Source: CAWHJB01 sp963698715 (GTDB lineage: Bacteria; Chloroflexota; Anaerolineae; Anaerolineales; UBA4823). Taken from it: DNA of 64,000 bases. Below are positions 26,254 to 34,510 of this stretch, piece by piece. The notes under the pieces are model-generated. The model saw nothing but the letters and a program-made list of their open reading frames with translations. It did not search any database and was not told where the DNA came from. Location: the NCBI GenBank assembly GCA_963698715.1, contig CAVORW010000003.1:372001-436000 (forward strand), written 5' to 3'. Each line of letters starts with the position of its first letter. Positions within the stretch are counted from its first letter, which is position 1. A program made the position numbers and the translations under genes.

Positions 26254-27768
26254 ATGTTTAATAAATTACTGATTGCTAACCGGGGGGAGATAGCCGTACG
26301 GATCATTCGTGCCTGCCGGGAGCTGGGCATTCATACTGTGGCGGTTTACTCGGATGCCGACCGGCAGGCCTTGCATGTGAGATTCGCGGATGAAGCCTAT
26401 CAGCTGGGACCGGCGCCAGCCCGCGAGTCATATTTGCGGGGCGATAAGATCATTGACATTGCCAAAAGATCTGGCGCAATGGCTATTCATCCCGGATATG
26501 GATTTTTAGGCGAGCGGGCCGATTTCGCTCAGGCCTGCCAGGACGAGGGGCTGGTGTTTGTGGGGCCTAAACCCTCTGCCATCGCCGCCATGGGTGATAA
26601 AGCGGTCGCCAGAGCAACGGTATCGGCTGCAGGCGTGCCTGTGGTCCCCGGCACTGAGGGCGAAGGCTCTTTGCGTGATGATGAATTACTTTTAATGGCA
26701 GCCGAAATTGGTTTTCCCTTGTTAATTAAAGCGACTGCTGGGGGTGGCGGCAAAGGTATGCGCGAGGTTCAAACCCCTGGTGAAATGCCCGCCTTAATCC
26801 ATGCTGCCCGGAGGGAAGCTGAATCTTCGTTTGGCGATGGCAATGTATACCTGGAAAAATTGGTAGAAGGTGCGCGGCACATTGAATTTCAGATCCTGGC
26901 CGATTTGCATGGCAATGTTATCCATCTGGGTGAGCGTGAATGTTCTTTACAGCGACGCCATCAGAAACTTCTAGAAGAATCACCTTCTCCATTTATTGGA
27001 GATGATGAAGAACTGCGCCAACGGATGGGGCTGGTCGCTGTACGGGCTGCTCAGGCGGTTGAATATGCAAATGCCGGTACGATTGAATTTCTGGTGGACA
27101 AAGATAAGAATTTTTATTTTCTGGAAATGAATACTCGCTTGCAGGTTGAGCATCCGGTGACCGAGATGGTGACTGGGATCGATATCGTCAAGGAACAGCT
27201 GCGGATTGCCCGCGGCCGCCAGCTTCGTTATTCCCAGGAAAATGTCCATTTTAATGGCTGGGCGATCGAATGCCGGGTGAACGCTGAAGATCCCTATAAC
27301 AATTTTCTGCCCTCTACCGGCCGTATCACTCACAGCCTGCTCCCGACCGGTCCTGGAGTCAGGGTGGATACAGGGGTGTATCCCGGCTTCGAAATCTCGC
27401 CTTATTATGACGCCTTGATCTCGAAGCTGATTGTATGGGGAGAGACCAGAGCTGAAGCCATTTTGCGAATGCGGCGAGCATTGGAAGAGTATAAGATCGT
27501 TGGCGTTCGGACCAATATCCCATTCCACCAGAACCTGATGGACTCGCACCGCTTTATGGGCGGCCAGTTCGACACCCGGTTTGTTGAAGAGCGTTTTTCC
27601 ATGCAGGCAGCTGAAGAGGGCAAAGCGCCACGAGCTGATATTGCCGCAATCCTGGCCACCCTGGTTGCCCATCGACAAACCCAGCGTGCTGCCCAGATCA
27701 TCCAGCGCGGTGATCGTGATACCAGTAACTGGAAATGGATCAGCCGCTGGGAGCGCATGCATCGCTAG
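26254..27768 (+). CDS. Biotin carboxylase (acyl-CoA carboxylase alpha subunit)
   Basis: The enzyme carboxylates biotin with ATP and bicarbonate. The 504-residue product begins MFNKLLIANRGEIAVRIIRA, the standard N-terminus. It has an ATP-grasp glycine loop, KATAGGGGKGMR, then HIEFQILAD, ERECSLQRRHQK and the catalytic region FLEMNTRLQVEHPVTE. I start at ATG 26254, with GGAG at 26244-26247. Upstream in-frame codons overlap the hydrolase and do not fit the family. There is no fused biotin domain, which is supplied by the next gene. Confidence 0.96.
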   Translation: MFNKLLIANRGEIAVRIIRACRELGIHTVAVYSDADRQALHVRFADEAYQLGPAPARESYLRGDKIIDIAKRSGAMAIHPGYGFLGERADFAQACQDEGLVFVGPKPSAIAAMGDKAVARATVSAAGVPVVPGTEGEGSLRDDELLLMAAEIGFPLLIKATAGGGGKGMREVQTPGEMPALIHAARREAESSFGDGNVYLEKLVEGARHIEFQILADLHGNVIHLGERECSLQRRHQKLLEESPSPFIGDDEELRQRMGLVAVRAAQAVEYANAGTIEFLVDKDKNFYFLEMNTRLQVEHPVTEMVTGIDIVKEQLRIARGRQLRYSQENVHFNGWAIECRVNAEDPYNNFLPSTGRITHSLLPTGPGVRVDTGVYPGFEISPYYDALISKLIVWGETRAEAILRMRRALEEYKIVGVRTNIPFHQNLMDSHRFMGGQFDTRFVEERFSMQAAEEGKAPRADIAAILATLVAHRQTQRAAQIIQRGDRDTSNWKWISRWERMHR

Positions 27769-27857
27769 ACAGGAAAAGCGGGTTTCTTGAATCTTCCGTC
27801 TGGATGGGCATCCCTGCTCATTGCGAAGAATTCACACCCCGAATGGAGCGTATGACG

Positions 27858-28355
27858 ATGAAATATGTAACTACCATAGGCGACCAGCAGTTCCTGGTAG
27901 AGCTAATTGATGAACGGCATGTTCTGGTAAATGATGTCCTGTACGAAGTTGATTTCGACTCGATCAGCGACCAGCCGGTCTTTTCCCTGTTGGTGGACGG
28001 CCAGTCGTACGAGGCTTATGTTTACCAAACGGAAGACAACTGGCAGATCTTACTACACGGTCGGCTTTTCCCGGCAACTGTAGAGGACGAGCGTGAAAAA
28101 CGTTTGCAAGCCGCGGGCGGCAGCCGGGTAGCAGAGCGGGGCGAATTCCATCTCCGTTCGCCAATGCCCGGGCTGGTGATCAGCGTGCCAGTTGCCGAAG
28201 GACAGGCCGTCCAGCGCGGGGATGTGCTCTTGATCCTGGAGTCGATGAAGATGCAGAACGAGTTAAAAACGCCTCGCGACGGGACAATTTCTAGAGTAAG
28301 AGTGAAAGCTGGAGATAGCGTTGAGCAGCGCCAGATCTTGCTAAATGTGGTGTGA
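27858..28355 (+). CDS. Biotin carboxyl carrier protein
   Basis: This 165-residue carrier swings biotin between the carboxylase and carboxyltransferase sites. The biotinylated lysine is K131 in LESMKMQNE, within a C-terminal biotinyl domain (about 97-165). The N-terminal 80 residues form a small beta-rich domain of unknown role. I start at ATG 27858, nine bases after GGAG. ATGs at 27843 and 27852 are also in frame. It is the last gene of the carboxylase operon. Confidence 0.93.
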   Translation: MKYVTTIGDQQFLVELIDERHVLVNDVLYEVDFDSISDQPVFSLLVDGQSYEAYVYQTEDNWQILLHGRLFPATVEDEREKRLQAAGGSRVAERGEFHLRSPMPGLVISVPVAEGQAVQRGDVLLILESMKMQNELKTPRDGTISRVRVKAGDSVEQRQILLNVV

Positions 28356-28444
28356 GCGTCAGCACTGCACGTGGCAGTTGCATGATTGGTCAAGCCCAAG
28401 ATTCAATGCCAATTCTGAAGACCGATCGTCCTGCAGGAGAGCCA

Positions 28445-29071
28445 ATGAGCCTGGAAAATCGAGAAATTGAAGTCAAATATGCTATTACTGACCTGCCCGC
28501 TCTGGAAACCAGGTTGAAAGCAATTGGCGCTGTTTTAATTCAGGAACGAATTTTTGAATCAAATTTGAGATTCGACACCTGGGACTCCAGCCTGGAAAAA
28601 ACTGCCAGCGTTCTAAGGCTGCGCCAGGATACTGCTGCCAGGATGACTTTTAAAGGCCCCAGCGTTGTGCAGACCGGCGTCCGTGACCGCCTGGAAATTG
28701 AGTTTGTGGTCAGCAATTTTAACGCTGCCTGGGCTTTGCTGGAAGCCCTGGGTTACCGAATTAGCATGGTGTACGAAAAATACCGGGCTATGTACGAGCT
28801 CGCAGGTGCCATTGTCACACTGGATGAAATGCCTTATGGTAGCTTTGCCGAAATTGAGGGACCGGATATTGCCAGCTTGCACGAGGTCAACCGTCTCCTG
28901 GGGTTAAAATGGGATGCGGCTGTGCCTCTTAGCTACAGCGAGATTTTCAGCCTGTTGAAAGAAAAAATGGGATGGAATTTTCGGGACCTGTCTTTTGAAA
29001 ATTTTACAGACAGGGATGTCAGCTTGCAGATGCTTGAAATTTTCCCGGCGGATCAGCCTGTCAATCGTTGA
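28445..29071 (+). CDS. CYTH-domain protein (class IV adenylate cyclase / triphosphatase-like)
   Basis: This 208-residue protein has a triphosphate-binding tunnel fold. The defining ExExK motif is seen as EIEVKY near the N-terminus. Basic and acidic strand residues follow at LRFDT, VLRLRQD, MTFKGP and LEIEF. A CyaB-type segment LDEMPYGSFAEIEGP comes later. Members either make cyclic AMP or hydrolyse tripolyphosphate or thiamine triphosphate. The sequence does not decide. The start at 28445 is set by AGGAGA. It converges on murI with 4 bp between. Confidence 0.87.
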   Translation: MSLENREIEVKYAITDLPALETRLKAIGAVLIQERIFESNLRFDTWDSSLEKTASVLRLRQDTAARMTFKGPSVVQTGVRDRLEIEFVVSNFNAAWALLEALGYRISMVYEKYRAMYELAGAIVTLDEMPYGSFAEIEGPDIASLHEVNRLLGLKWDAAVPLSYSEIFSLLKEKMGWNFRDLSFENFTDRDVSLQMLEIFPADQPVNR

Positions 29072-29075
29072 GATT

Positions 29076-29939
29076 TTACTCCGAAATATTTTCTGCCAGA
29101 TCGAAAATGCGCCCGTCTCGCCAGCGGATTGAACGGACCGCCCCTGTCTCTCCAACCATGATGGGCAGCAGGGACTCTAGCGCGGCCGGATCACCGGAGG
29201 TTAAATATTGTACCGGTGGCTGGGTGGGCCACCCAGGGTGGACAGGAGCCAGGTTATCTCCAGCATCCAGCACCCGCCTTGCCTGACGGGCGACTGCTGG
29301 AGCAGGGTCGATCACTCGCACCCCAGGCCCACTGATTTCTTGAATTAATGGAATGACAAAGGGGTAATGGGTGCAGCCCAGTACGACCGTATCGATCCCG
29401 GCTGCCAGCATGGGTCTTAATGCTTTTTCCAGGATCTGGCGAGTGGCTGGATGATGTAGTTTTCCCGCCTCAATTTGAGCCACAAGTCCTGGGCAGGTAT
29501 CCTGTAACACGGTCACTCCATTGGCGAAGCGTTCAATCACCGAGGCATATAGAGCGCCTTGAAAGGTGGCTGGTGTAGCCAGTACCCCGACCCGGCCTGT
29601 TTGAGTGGTTTCTGCAGCCGGTTTGACAGCCGGTTCCATCCCCACAAAGCTTATTTCAGGATAACTCTGTCGCAAGGCTGCCAGCGCGGCAGCCGAGGCG
29701 GTGTTGCAGGCGACCACAACCAGTTTTACTCCCCTTGCCAAAAGGAACTCGGTCACCTCCTCAGAAAACTGGCGGACTTCCTCCAGCGGCCGCAGACCGT
29801 ATGGCACATGGGCTTGATCTGCCAGATATATCACCGCTTCTTGTGGGAGCTCTTGGCGAATCGCCTTAAGCACGGATAATCCGCCCACGCCAGAGTCGAA
29901 AATTCCGATTGGGGCAGAAGCATCTTTTTTTGGATTCAC
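29076..29939 (-). CDS. murI: Glutamate racemase
   Basis: MurI makes D-glutamate for peptidoglycan. The 287-residue protein starts with IGIFDSGVGGLSVLKAI. The two catalytic cysteines are C78 in VVACNTASAAAL and C189 in LGCTHYPFVIP. This supports a peptidoglycan wall in the host, in line with the sortase further right. No strong ribosome site is seen before the ATG at 29939. It lies 49 bp after the start of the upstream hydrolase gene's 3' end, on the same strand. Confidence 0.95.
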   Translation of the reverse strand: MNPKKDASAPIGIFDSGVGGLSVLKAIRQELPQEAVIYLADQAHVPYGLRPLEEVRQFSEEVTEFLLARGVKLVVVACNTASAAALAALRQSYPEISFVGMEPAVKPAAETTQTGRVGVLATPATFQGALYASVIERFANGVTVLQDTCPGLVAQIEAGKLHHPATRQILEKALRPMLAAGIDTVVLGCTHYPFVIPLIQEISGPGVRVIDPAPAVARQARRVLDAGDNLAPVHPGWPTQPPVQYLTSGDPAALESLLPIMVGETGAVRSIRWRDGRIFDLAENISE

Positions 29940-29988
29940 TGGGTACTCGTTTCACCGGTTGGCTGAATAAACATCGCCGGTCGACTGC

Positions 29989-30711
29989 TTATCTCGGCTG
30001 GCAGGCTCTAGTGAACGCGCTAAACAAGTGTTGCATATCTTGATCGGCGATCATCCATTCTGGATGCCACTGGACCGCCATTCCAAAGCTGTACCCCGGC
30101 AGCTCAACGGCTTCAATCAGCCCATCTGGAGCGTAGCTGCTTGCCCGCAAATCGGGGGCGAGCCGATCGATTCCCTGATGGTGCAAGCTGTTTACCCGGA
30201 TTGCCGGGTGAAGCATCAGCGATCTGATCTGGCTGTTTTCCTTAAGTTTTACAGAATGGGCAAGATAATCACGTGGAAATTCGGGCGCATATTGATGGCG
30301 CAATGCGCCTGGACGCTGGTCAATCAGATCTTCGTACAAGCTTCCACCCAGGGCCACATTGATGAGCTGAAGGCCGCGGCAGATGCCTAAGAATGGCTTG
30401 CCCGCCCTGATAGCTTGTTTCAATAAATCGATCTCAAGTTGATCACGGCCAATATCTACCCCGTCTACCAGCGGGTGTGGGTTGCCATTGTAGAAGCTGG
30501 GCTGGATATCACCACCCCCACTGAAGAGGATTCCATCCAGGCGCTCAGTTAGCTGCTCCAGTTTATCAGCATCTATCTCGAAAGGAATCAAGACAGGGAT
30601 GCCCCCTGCCCGTAAAATCGCCTGGAAATATGCTTCCGTGATGGAGGTTTGAACCAATCCGCTTTGACTGGTGGTGTGGCTGGCCGTCACGCCGATTAGT
30701 GCCGCATTCAA
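29989..30711 (-). CDS. Gamma-glutamyl hydrolase / class I glutamine amidotransferase-like protein
   Basis: This 240-residue protein is of the PuuD/peptidase C26 type, which splits gamma-glutamyl amides such as gamma-glutamyl-GABA. The nucleophile C111 lies in FLGICRGLQLINVALGG. The catalytic His/Glu pair is in MAVQWHPEW near the C-terminus. An oxyanion glycine cluster FSGGGDIQPSFY is also present. It is downstream of rplS but separated by a clear terminator, so it has its own expression or depends on read-through. The exact substrate is unknown. Confidence 0.9.
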   Translation of the reverse strand: MNAALIGVTASHTTSQSGLVQTSITEAYFQAILRAGGIPVLIPFEIDADKLEQLTERLDGILFSGGGDIQPSFYNGNPHPLVDGVDIGRDQLEIDLLKQAIRAGKPFLGICRGLQLINVALGGSLYEDLIDQRPGALRHQYAPEFPRDYLAHSVKLKENSQIRSLMLHPAIRVNSLHHQGIDRLAPDLRASSYAPDGLIEAVELPGYSFGMAVQWHPEWMIADQDMQHLFSAFTRACQPR

Positions 30712-30741
30712 CTTGCGCTCCTATATTAACTGGTACGACAA

Positions 30742-30773
30742 AAGGGCGCAACACCTGGCGGAGCTGCGCCCTT
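30742..30773 (-). terminator. Rho-independent terminator after rplS
   Basis: On the minus strand AAGGGCGCA pairs with TGCGCCCTT, and the run TTTT follows directly. It is placed 24 bp after the rplS stop codon and ahead of the next minus-strand gene. Confidence 0.85.
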
Positions 30774-30796
30774 AATTCCCAATTTCGCTTACCCGA

Positions 30797-31144
30797 TCAG
30801 GAAAAGCGTTGTTTGAGGCGTGCCCGTTTGCCCCGCCGTTCGCGCAAGAAGTAAAGTTGGGCTCGGCGGACCTTAGAGTGCCGTTCAACAACCACTTTTT
30901 CGATCCGGGGAGAGCGGACCAGAAAAGTGCGTTCAACTCCGATGCCATTGCTTGCAATCCGGCGCACGGTAAAATTGCGATTGTTGCCGGAGTTTCGTAA
31001 GCGGATCACAGTGCCTTTGAATTCCTGAGTGCGCTCATTTGCGCCCTCTTTAATCCGCAGAAAGACGTTGACCATATCGCCAGCCCGCAGATCGGGTATA
31101 TTTGGATTATCGGGTGCCTCTACGGCTTTCAGTAGTTCGCTCAT
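30797..31144 (-). CDS. rplS: 50S ribosomal protein L19
   Basis: L19 sits at the interface of the ribosomal subunits. The 115-residue protein has the family core: FRAGDMVNVFLRIKEG-like start (here LRAGDMVNV), RTQEFKGTVIRLRNSG, and the highly conserved GIGVERTFLVRSPRIEKV. The basic tail is RRAQLYFLRERRGKRARLK. It is transcribed alone. It has an extended -10 promoter and a leader hairpin upstream, and a terminator downstream. The usual neighbours trmD and rimM are absent. Confidence 0.97.
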   Translation of the reverse strand: MSELLKAVEAPDNPNIPDLRAGDMVNVFLRIKEGANERTQEFKGTVIRLRNSGNNRNFTVRRIASNGIGVERTFLVRSPRIEKVVVERHSKVRRAQLYFLRERRGKRARLKQRFS

Positions 31145-31243
31145 CTCTAATCAGTCCTTGCATCATGTGATAATTGCTGCTTACACAATATCGCTGCGAT
31201 CCCGATCGTCAGGTACTGCGGTCAGCTCCGTTTAATGACAATA

Positions 31244-31262
31244 GAAAACCGCCCAAGGCGGC
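31244..31262 (-). promoter_or_regulatory. Leader hairpin with T-run upstream of rplS
   Basis: On the minus strand CCGCC pairs with GGCGG around TTG, and TTTTC follows directly. It lies about 5 nt after the predicted transcription start and about 100 nt before the rplS ATG. It resembles an attenuator or an early terminator in a ribosomal protein leader. Function is inferred. Confidence 0.45.
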
Positions 31263-31272
31263 GCGGCTAGTG

Positions 31273-31282
31273 ATTATACCAT
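31273..31282 (-). promoter_or_regulatory. Extended -10 promoter for rplS
   Basis: The minus strand reads ATGGTATAAT, that is TG, one base, then a consensus TATAAT (31278 down to 31273). No consensus -35 is seen at 17 bp, as is usual for extended -10 promoters. The leader would be about 120 nt. Confidence 0.6.
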
Positions 31283-31314
31283 GCTCGATAAATTTATGGG
31301 GAGCAAATTTAAAA

Positions 31315-32838
31315 TTACTTCTTCCACTCGTACACAACAGTTTGATCGAAATTATTGACATAGCGATACTGTGCTGTGATCACCGCCAACATCTCTGGCG
31401 ACCAGCGCCGTTCGTGCACGTTGGCTCCCATCGGTCGATACATCAGGATCAGAGGATATTTGCCATTTTCTAGTTCATTTAAAAATGGGGTCTGATCCCA
31501 TATGCCGCTGTCAGACAGCTGCTTCATTTCAAATGGCTGATATAGGATCGGTCTGCTGGCTAATGCCAGTAAACCCATGTGCTCTCCTGTCAGCACCGGC
31601 CCATCAGCCTGTTCGATTAATCCAAGCAGTATCTCGTTTTGGATAATCAGTTCAGTTTTTTGGTTCAGGTATCGATCGTAGCCAGTATCATTATTGGCTG
31701 ACCAATATACCTGGGTCGCCAGAATCACAGTCAGAAGTATTGAAGCAAGTTGCCAACCGGCCTTGGATGGAAGCGTGTTGGCTTGCCGTCGTCTGCTGCG
31801 CAGCCAGGCGATTACCAATCCTGTGACCAGGCACAAGCCAGCAGAAAGTTCCAACAAATAGTTGACATTTGAGCCAATCTTTCCAATTGTAACCGCCGAC
31901 CCAAAGGAACCCAGCAGATAAGGGCCAGCCAGCATCCAGGCTCGATTCCTGATCCAGCCGGATAATAAAAACAAACCTCCAACCGAGATAAGCACCGGTA
32001 GATCCATCATGACTCGGCCTATGTAGGCCATCAAGATGGGAGTCTGGAATGTATTCAGGTTGGCTGTGATGATATTGAAGTAAAATCCCCCCCCAGTCAG
32101 AAGATTCAACATGATAAACAACCCCAGGCCCAGTCCGATCACATAGGCTGCCAGGAAGAAAGCCTGACGGCGTGGCTGGCGGCTCAGCAGCCAGGTGAAA
32201 GCAGCCAGAGGTGCAGCCAGTCCGTACGACTGGCGGGTATAGATTGCCGCCGTCAGGAGCAAAGCAACTCCCAAAAGGCTGCGGCGGTCCCTTGATCCTC
32301 GGACCAGCAGATACAGCGCACCCCAACTCAAGCTCAAGGCGAGTGAATCGATTCTGTATAATGGCGCCCAGGCTTTGACATACGGGATGCTGAACAGCAG
32401 CAAACCCCCGATCAAAGCTGCCAGCCAATCCTGGGTCAGCTTGTGCAGGGTCAGCGAGATCAAGACACCTGCTCCTGCCATGCTTATTAATGAAAGCAAA
32501 CGTCCATACCAAAAGGCAGGCCCAAACAACCAATTCAATGCTACCTGGAGCAACATATAGATTGGCGGATAGTTCGTGATAATATACGGCGGTTGGGCCA
32601 GGTCAGTAGTGTAAATATTTTCGAAATTTGCTAACCGCCCTACCTGGCTGAGTAGCGGCCCTTCGCCATAGTCCACCTGATATGGATAAGAAAGTATCTT
32701 AAAACCAAACATTGAGGATTGTAGAAGAGCGAATCCTAACAATATCAGCAACCCGATTTCGACCAGATTGATTGCAGGCCAGGCTGTGCGGAGTTCATGA
32801 AGTCGCTGCCGGAGTCGAGCCATTGAACGGATCCCCAT
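31315..32838 (-). CDS. Multi-span membrane glycosyltransferase (GT39/GT-C-like)
   Basis: This is a protein of about 507 residues with some eleven membrane segments. The first outer loop has an acidic site, YQVDYGEGPLLSQ, followed by YPPIYMLLQ, which resembles GT-C family enzymes using lipid-linked sugars. The C-terminal ~120 residues (TGEHMGLLALASRP to VVYEWKK) are a soluble, outward domain. Function as a surface glycosyltransferase is inferred from the fold. I start at ATG 32838. The ATG at 32823 is equally possible. The open frame also extends upstream to the insertion sequence edge without family features. The insertion sequence lies about 90 bp upstream and may separate it from its promoter. 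Confidence 0.72.
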   Translation of the reverse strand: MGIRSMARLRQRLHELRTAWPAINLVEIGLLILLGFALLQSSMFGFKILSYPYQVDYGEGPLLSQVGRLANFENIYTTDLAQPPYIITNYPPIYMLLQVALNWLFGPAFWYGRLLSLISMAGAGVLISLTLHKLTQDWLAALIGGLLLFSIPYVKAWAPLYRIDSLALSLSWGALYLLVRGSRDRRSLLGVALLLTAAIYTRQSYGLAAPLAAFTWLLSRQPRRQAFFLAAYVIGLGLGLFIMLNLLTGGGFYFNIITANLNTFQTPILMAYIGRVMMDLPVLISVGGLFLLSGWIRNRAWMLAGPYLLGSFGSAVTIGKIGSNVNYLLELSAGLCLVTGLVIAWLRSRRRQANTLPSKAGWQLASILLTVILATQVYWSANNDTGYDRYLNQKTELIIQNEILLGLIEQADGPVLTGEHMGLLALASRPILYQPFEMKQLSDSGIWDQTPFLNELENGKYPLILMYRPMGANVHERRWSPEMLAVITAQYRYVNNFDQTVVYEWKK

Positions 32839-32929
32839 TTTTGCAGAGGTTATTGGACGGGCTATACTGTGAATTTTGACACCAATAATAACATTTTTTC
32901 GGACATAGAGCCCAAAGTCGAGCACAAAC

Positions 32930-32952
32930 GGGTGCACTAAAATGTTGTAGAA
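32930..32952. repeat. Left terminal inverted repeat of the insertion sequence
   Basis: It begins GGGTG and then reads CACTAAAATGTTGTAGAA. Its reverse complement differs at one base from the right end of the 104-bp MITE (16247-16269). Confidence 0.92.
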
Positions 32953-34263
32953 TCAGACAGCCAAGGGCAGAAGGGCAAGGCTGTCGAAAGCCGCTCCATC
33001 AGAGAGCCAGGCCGCCCGTGCTTTGGCGGTTGCGATGGCACCTGCGAGCGTCCAACGGGCACCAGAAATCTTGAGCCGAGCGGTAGCAATCTGTTTGCAA
33101 GCACTCTCAACCGTGCCGCTGCCAATCCAATACCCCTGAGCTCGGAACTGAGCGTAATTCATTCGGTGTTGGTTATTGGAGTAATAAGTGACCGCACGCT
33201 GCGCCGCCTCTTCGGCTGTTTTATGTCGGCCATAGTGCTGACAGGCTGCGATCACTTTTTGAACCTGGCCTTGCCATAGCCAGTTTGTGACTTGCTCCAG
33301 CCACTCCTGGCGGGCGGTTGCTTGAGAGAAAACAGCATCTGCGATCGGTGTGAGATATTCACAGGCATGGTACCAATCGACGATCTGGATCGCATCGGGG
33401 AAGTAATGGGAAATCAGTTTCCAGATCCAAACGGCGCCGTCACAAACGAAGACAAGTTCCTGCGCCTTGTCGGCTAAACGTCTCACCCCAGTGGCCCATA
33501 ACAGCTGCCCGAATTCTTCGGCAGGCGCAATCGCACTATGATAGCTGATCGCTTGGGCTTTCGGATCGGCTTGCCCATACACTTCCGCCACCTGATACCA
33601 ACTCAAGGTCTTTAACTCCCGCCATTGCTGCCCGACCGGCACCTGGGCGCCATCTAGCGAACCATATAAGCGCTTTGGCACTGCGCTAATCGCTCTTTCC
33701 CGCTCTTGCAGCCAAGCTTCATCCTGGCTCTGACGGACCCACTCTGCCTCCCGCTGGGCTTGTTTCTGCCCGATCTGTTGGGTTTGCTTGCGGATGGTAT
33801 TGTCGCTGACTTCGACCAATAAAAATTCTCGGATCTTGCGTTGGGCTCGTTCAAAAGCAATATCCACGCCAGCTATGGCCAGCAGTTTGCCCATCACCAG
33901 GCTGACTTCTCCCGGATGTAAGCCCCACAGCTGATCCAGCCGGTAGTACTTCCGCCCACAGGCTGCACAGCCATAATATGAGCGATGGTAGTTAACCCAA
34001 CCAAACACGCTCAGGATTTGCGCCTTCCGCTTTGAGATCCGCGGCGCCTGTGCCCCGCAGGCACAGCCTACTCGCCGTCCCTGTTTCTCATCTTCCCTTT
34101 CCAACACTTTCCCATATGTCTGCTGTCCCACTTGTTGCAGCAGCGCTCGGATCCCATTTTCAAGTTCCACCTGGTTTTGAATTTCTCCGGCTTCGATCAG
34201 CCGGCTAATTTCGTCTGCCAATAGACCCGTTATCTCGTCCTTTGCTCTTGTGCTAAAATCCAT
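32953..34263 (-). CDS. ISKra4-family transposase
   Basis: This 436-residue DDE transposase drives movement of the surrounding element. An N-terminal region with zinc-type cysteines (CACG at 67-70 and CAACG at 99-103) precedes the catalytic core. Likely acidic residues are D204 in GSLDGAQVPV, D275 in FVCDGAVWIWKL, D296 in IVDWYHACEYL and E386 in GSGTVESACK. The blocks SLDG, DGAxWIW and DWYHA are typical of ISKra4 transposases. I start at ATG 34263 after AGAGG. The frame stays open to an ATG at 34308. The frame is intact, so the element may be active. Confidence 0.9.
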   Translation of the reverse strand: MDFSTRAKDEITGLLADEISRLIEAGEIQNQVELENGIRALLQQVGQQTYGKVLEREDEKQGRRVGCACGAQAPRISKRKAQILSVFGWVNYHRSYYGCAACGRKYYRLDQLWGLHPGEVSLVMGKLLAIAGVDIAFERAQRKIREFLLVEVSDNTIRKQTQQIGQKQAQREAEWVRQSQDEAWLQERERAISAVPKRLYGSLDGAQVPVGQQWRELKTLSWYQVAEVYGQADPKAQAISYHSAIAPAEEFGQLLWATGVRRLADKAQELVFVCDGAVWIWKLISHYFPDAIQIVDWYHACEYLTPIADAVFSQATARQEWLEQVTNWLWQGQVQKVIAACQHYGRHKTAEEAAQRAVTYYSNNQHRMNYAQFRAQGYWIGSGTVESACKQIATARLKISGARWTLAGAIATAKARAAWLSDGAAFDSLALLPLAV

Positions 34264-34325
34264 CTGGGAACCTCTTTCTGTGATTGTTGTTTTGGATAAC
34301 CTAATCATAGCCTAGAGGTTCCTTT

Positions 34326-34348
34326 TTCTACAACATTTTAGTGCTCCC
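34326..34348. repeat. Right terminal inverted repeat of the insertion sequence
   Basis: It reads TTCTACAACATTTTAGTG then CTCCC. It is followed at once by the second copy of the target duplication AGCACAAAC. Confidence 0.92.
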
Positions 34349-34498
34349 AGCACAAACTTTCCTGGCCCGAACAATCGTATACCCACTGAATTTATGGGTA
34401 TTCAGGAAATCCTGTAGAGGTGTCAAAAAAGTGCCGCTTATCGACCCATCTATCAGAAATTCCGACACAGTCGATTTAATCCACCTTCCTAACTCAGG

Positions 34499-34504
34499 TA
34501 TAAT
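34499..34504 (+). promoter_or_regulatory. -10 box for the PfkB gene, probable leaderless transcript
   Basis: A consensus TATAAT ends 6 bases before the ATG at 34511. No ribosome site fits between them, so transcription probably starts at the ATG. No good -35 hexamer is seen. Confidence 0.5.
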
Positions 34505-34510
34505 ATATCA

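Larger units (their letters stand above)
32930..34348. mobile_element. ISKra4-type insertion sequence, complete
   Basis: The 1419-bp element has terminal inverted repeats of 23 bp with one mismatch (32930-32952 and 34326-34348), containing the shared GCACTAAAATGTTGTAGAA. Both ends begin GGG. A perfect 9-bp target duplication AGCACAAAC lies at 32921-32929 and 34349-34357. One intact transposase gene fills it on the minus strand. The clean duplication and intact frame indicate recent insertion. It landed between the glycosyltransferase gene and the divergent PfkB gene. Family placement rests on the transposase motifs and the 9-bp duplication. Confidence 0.93.
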
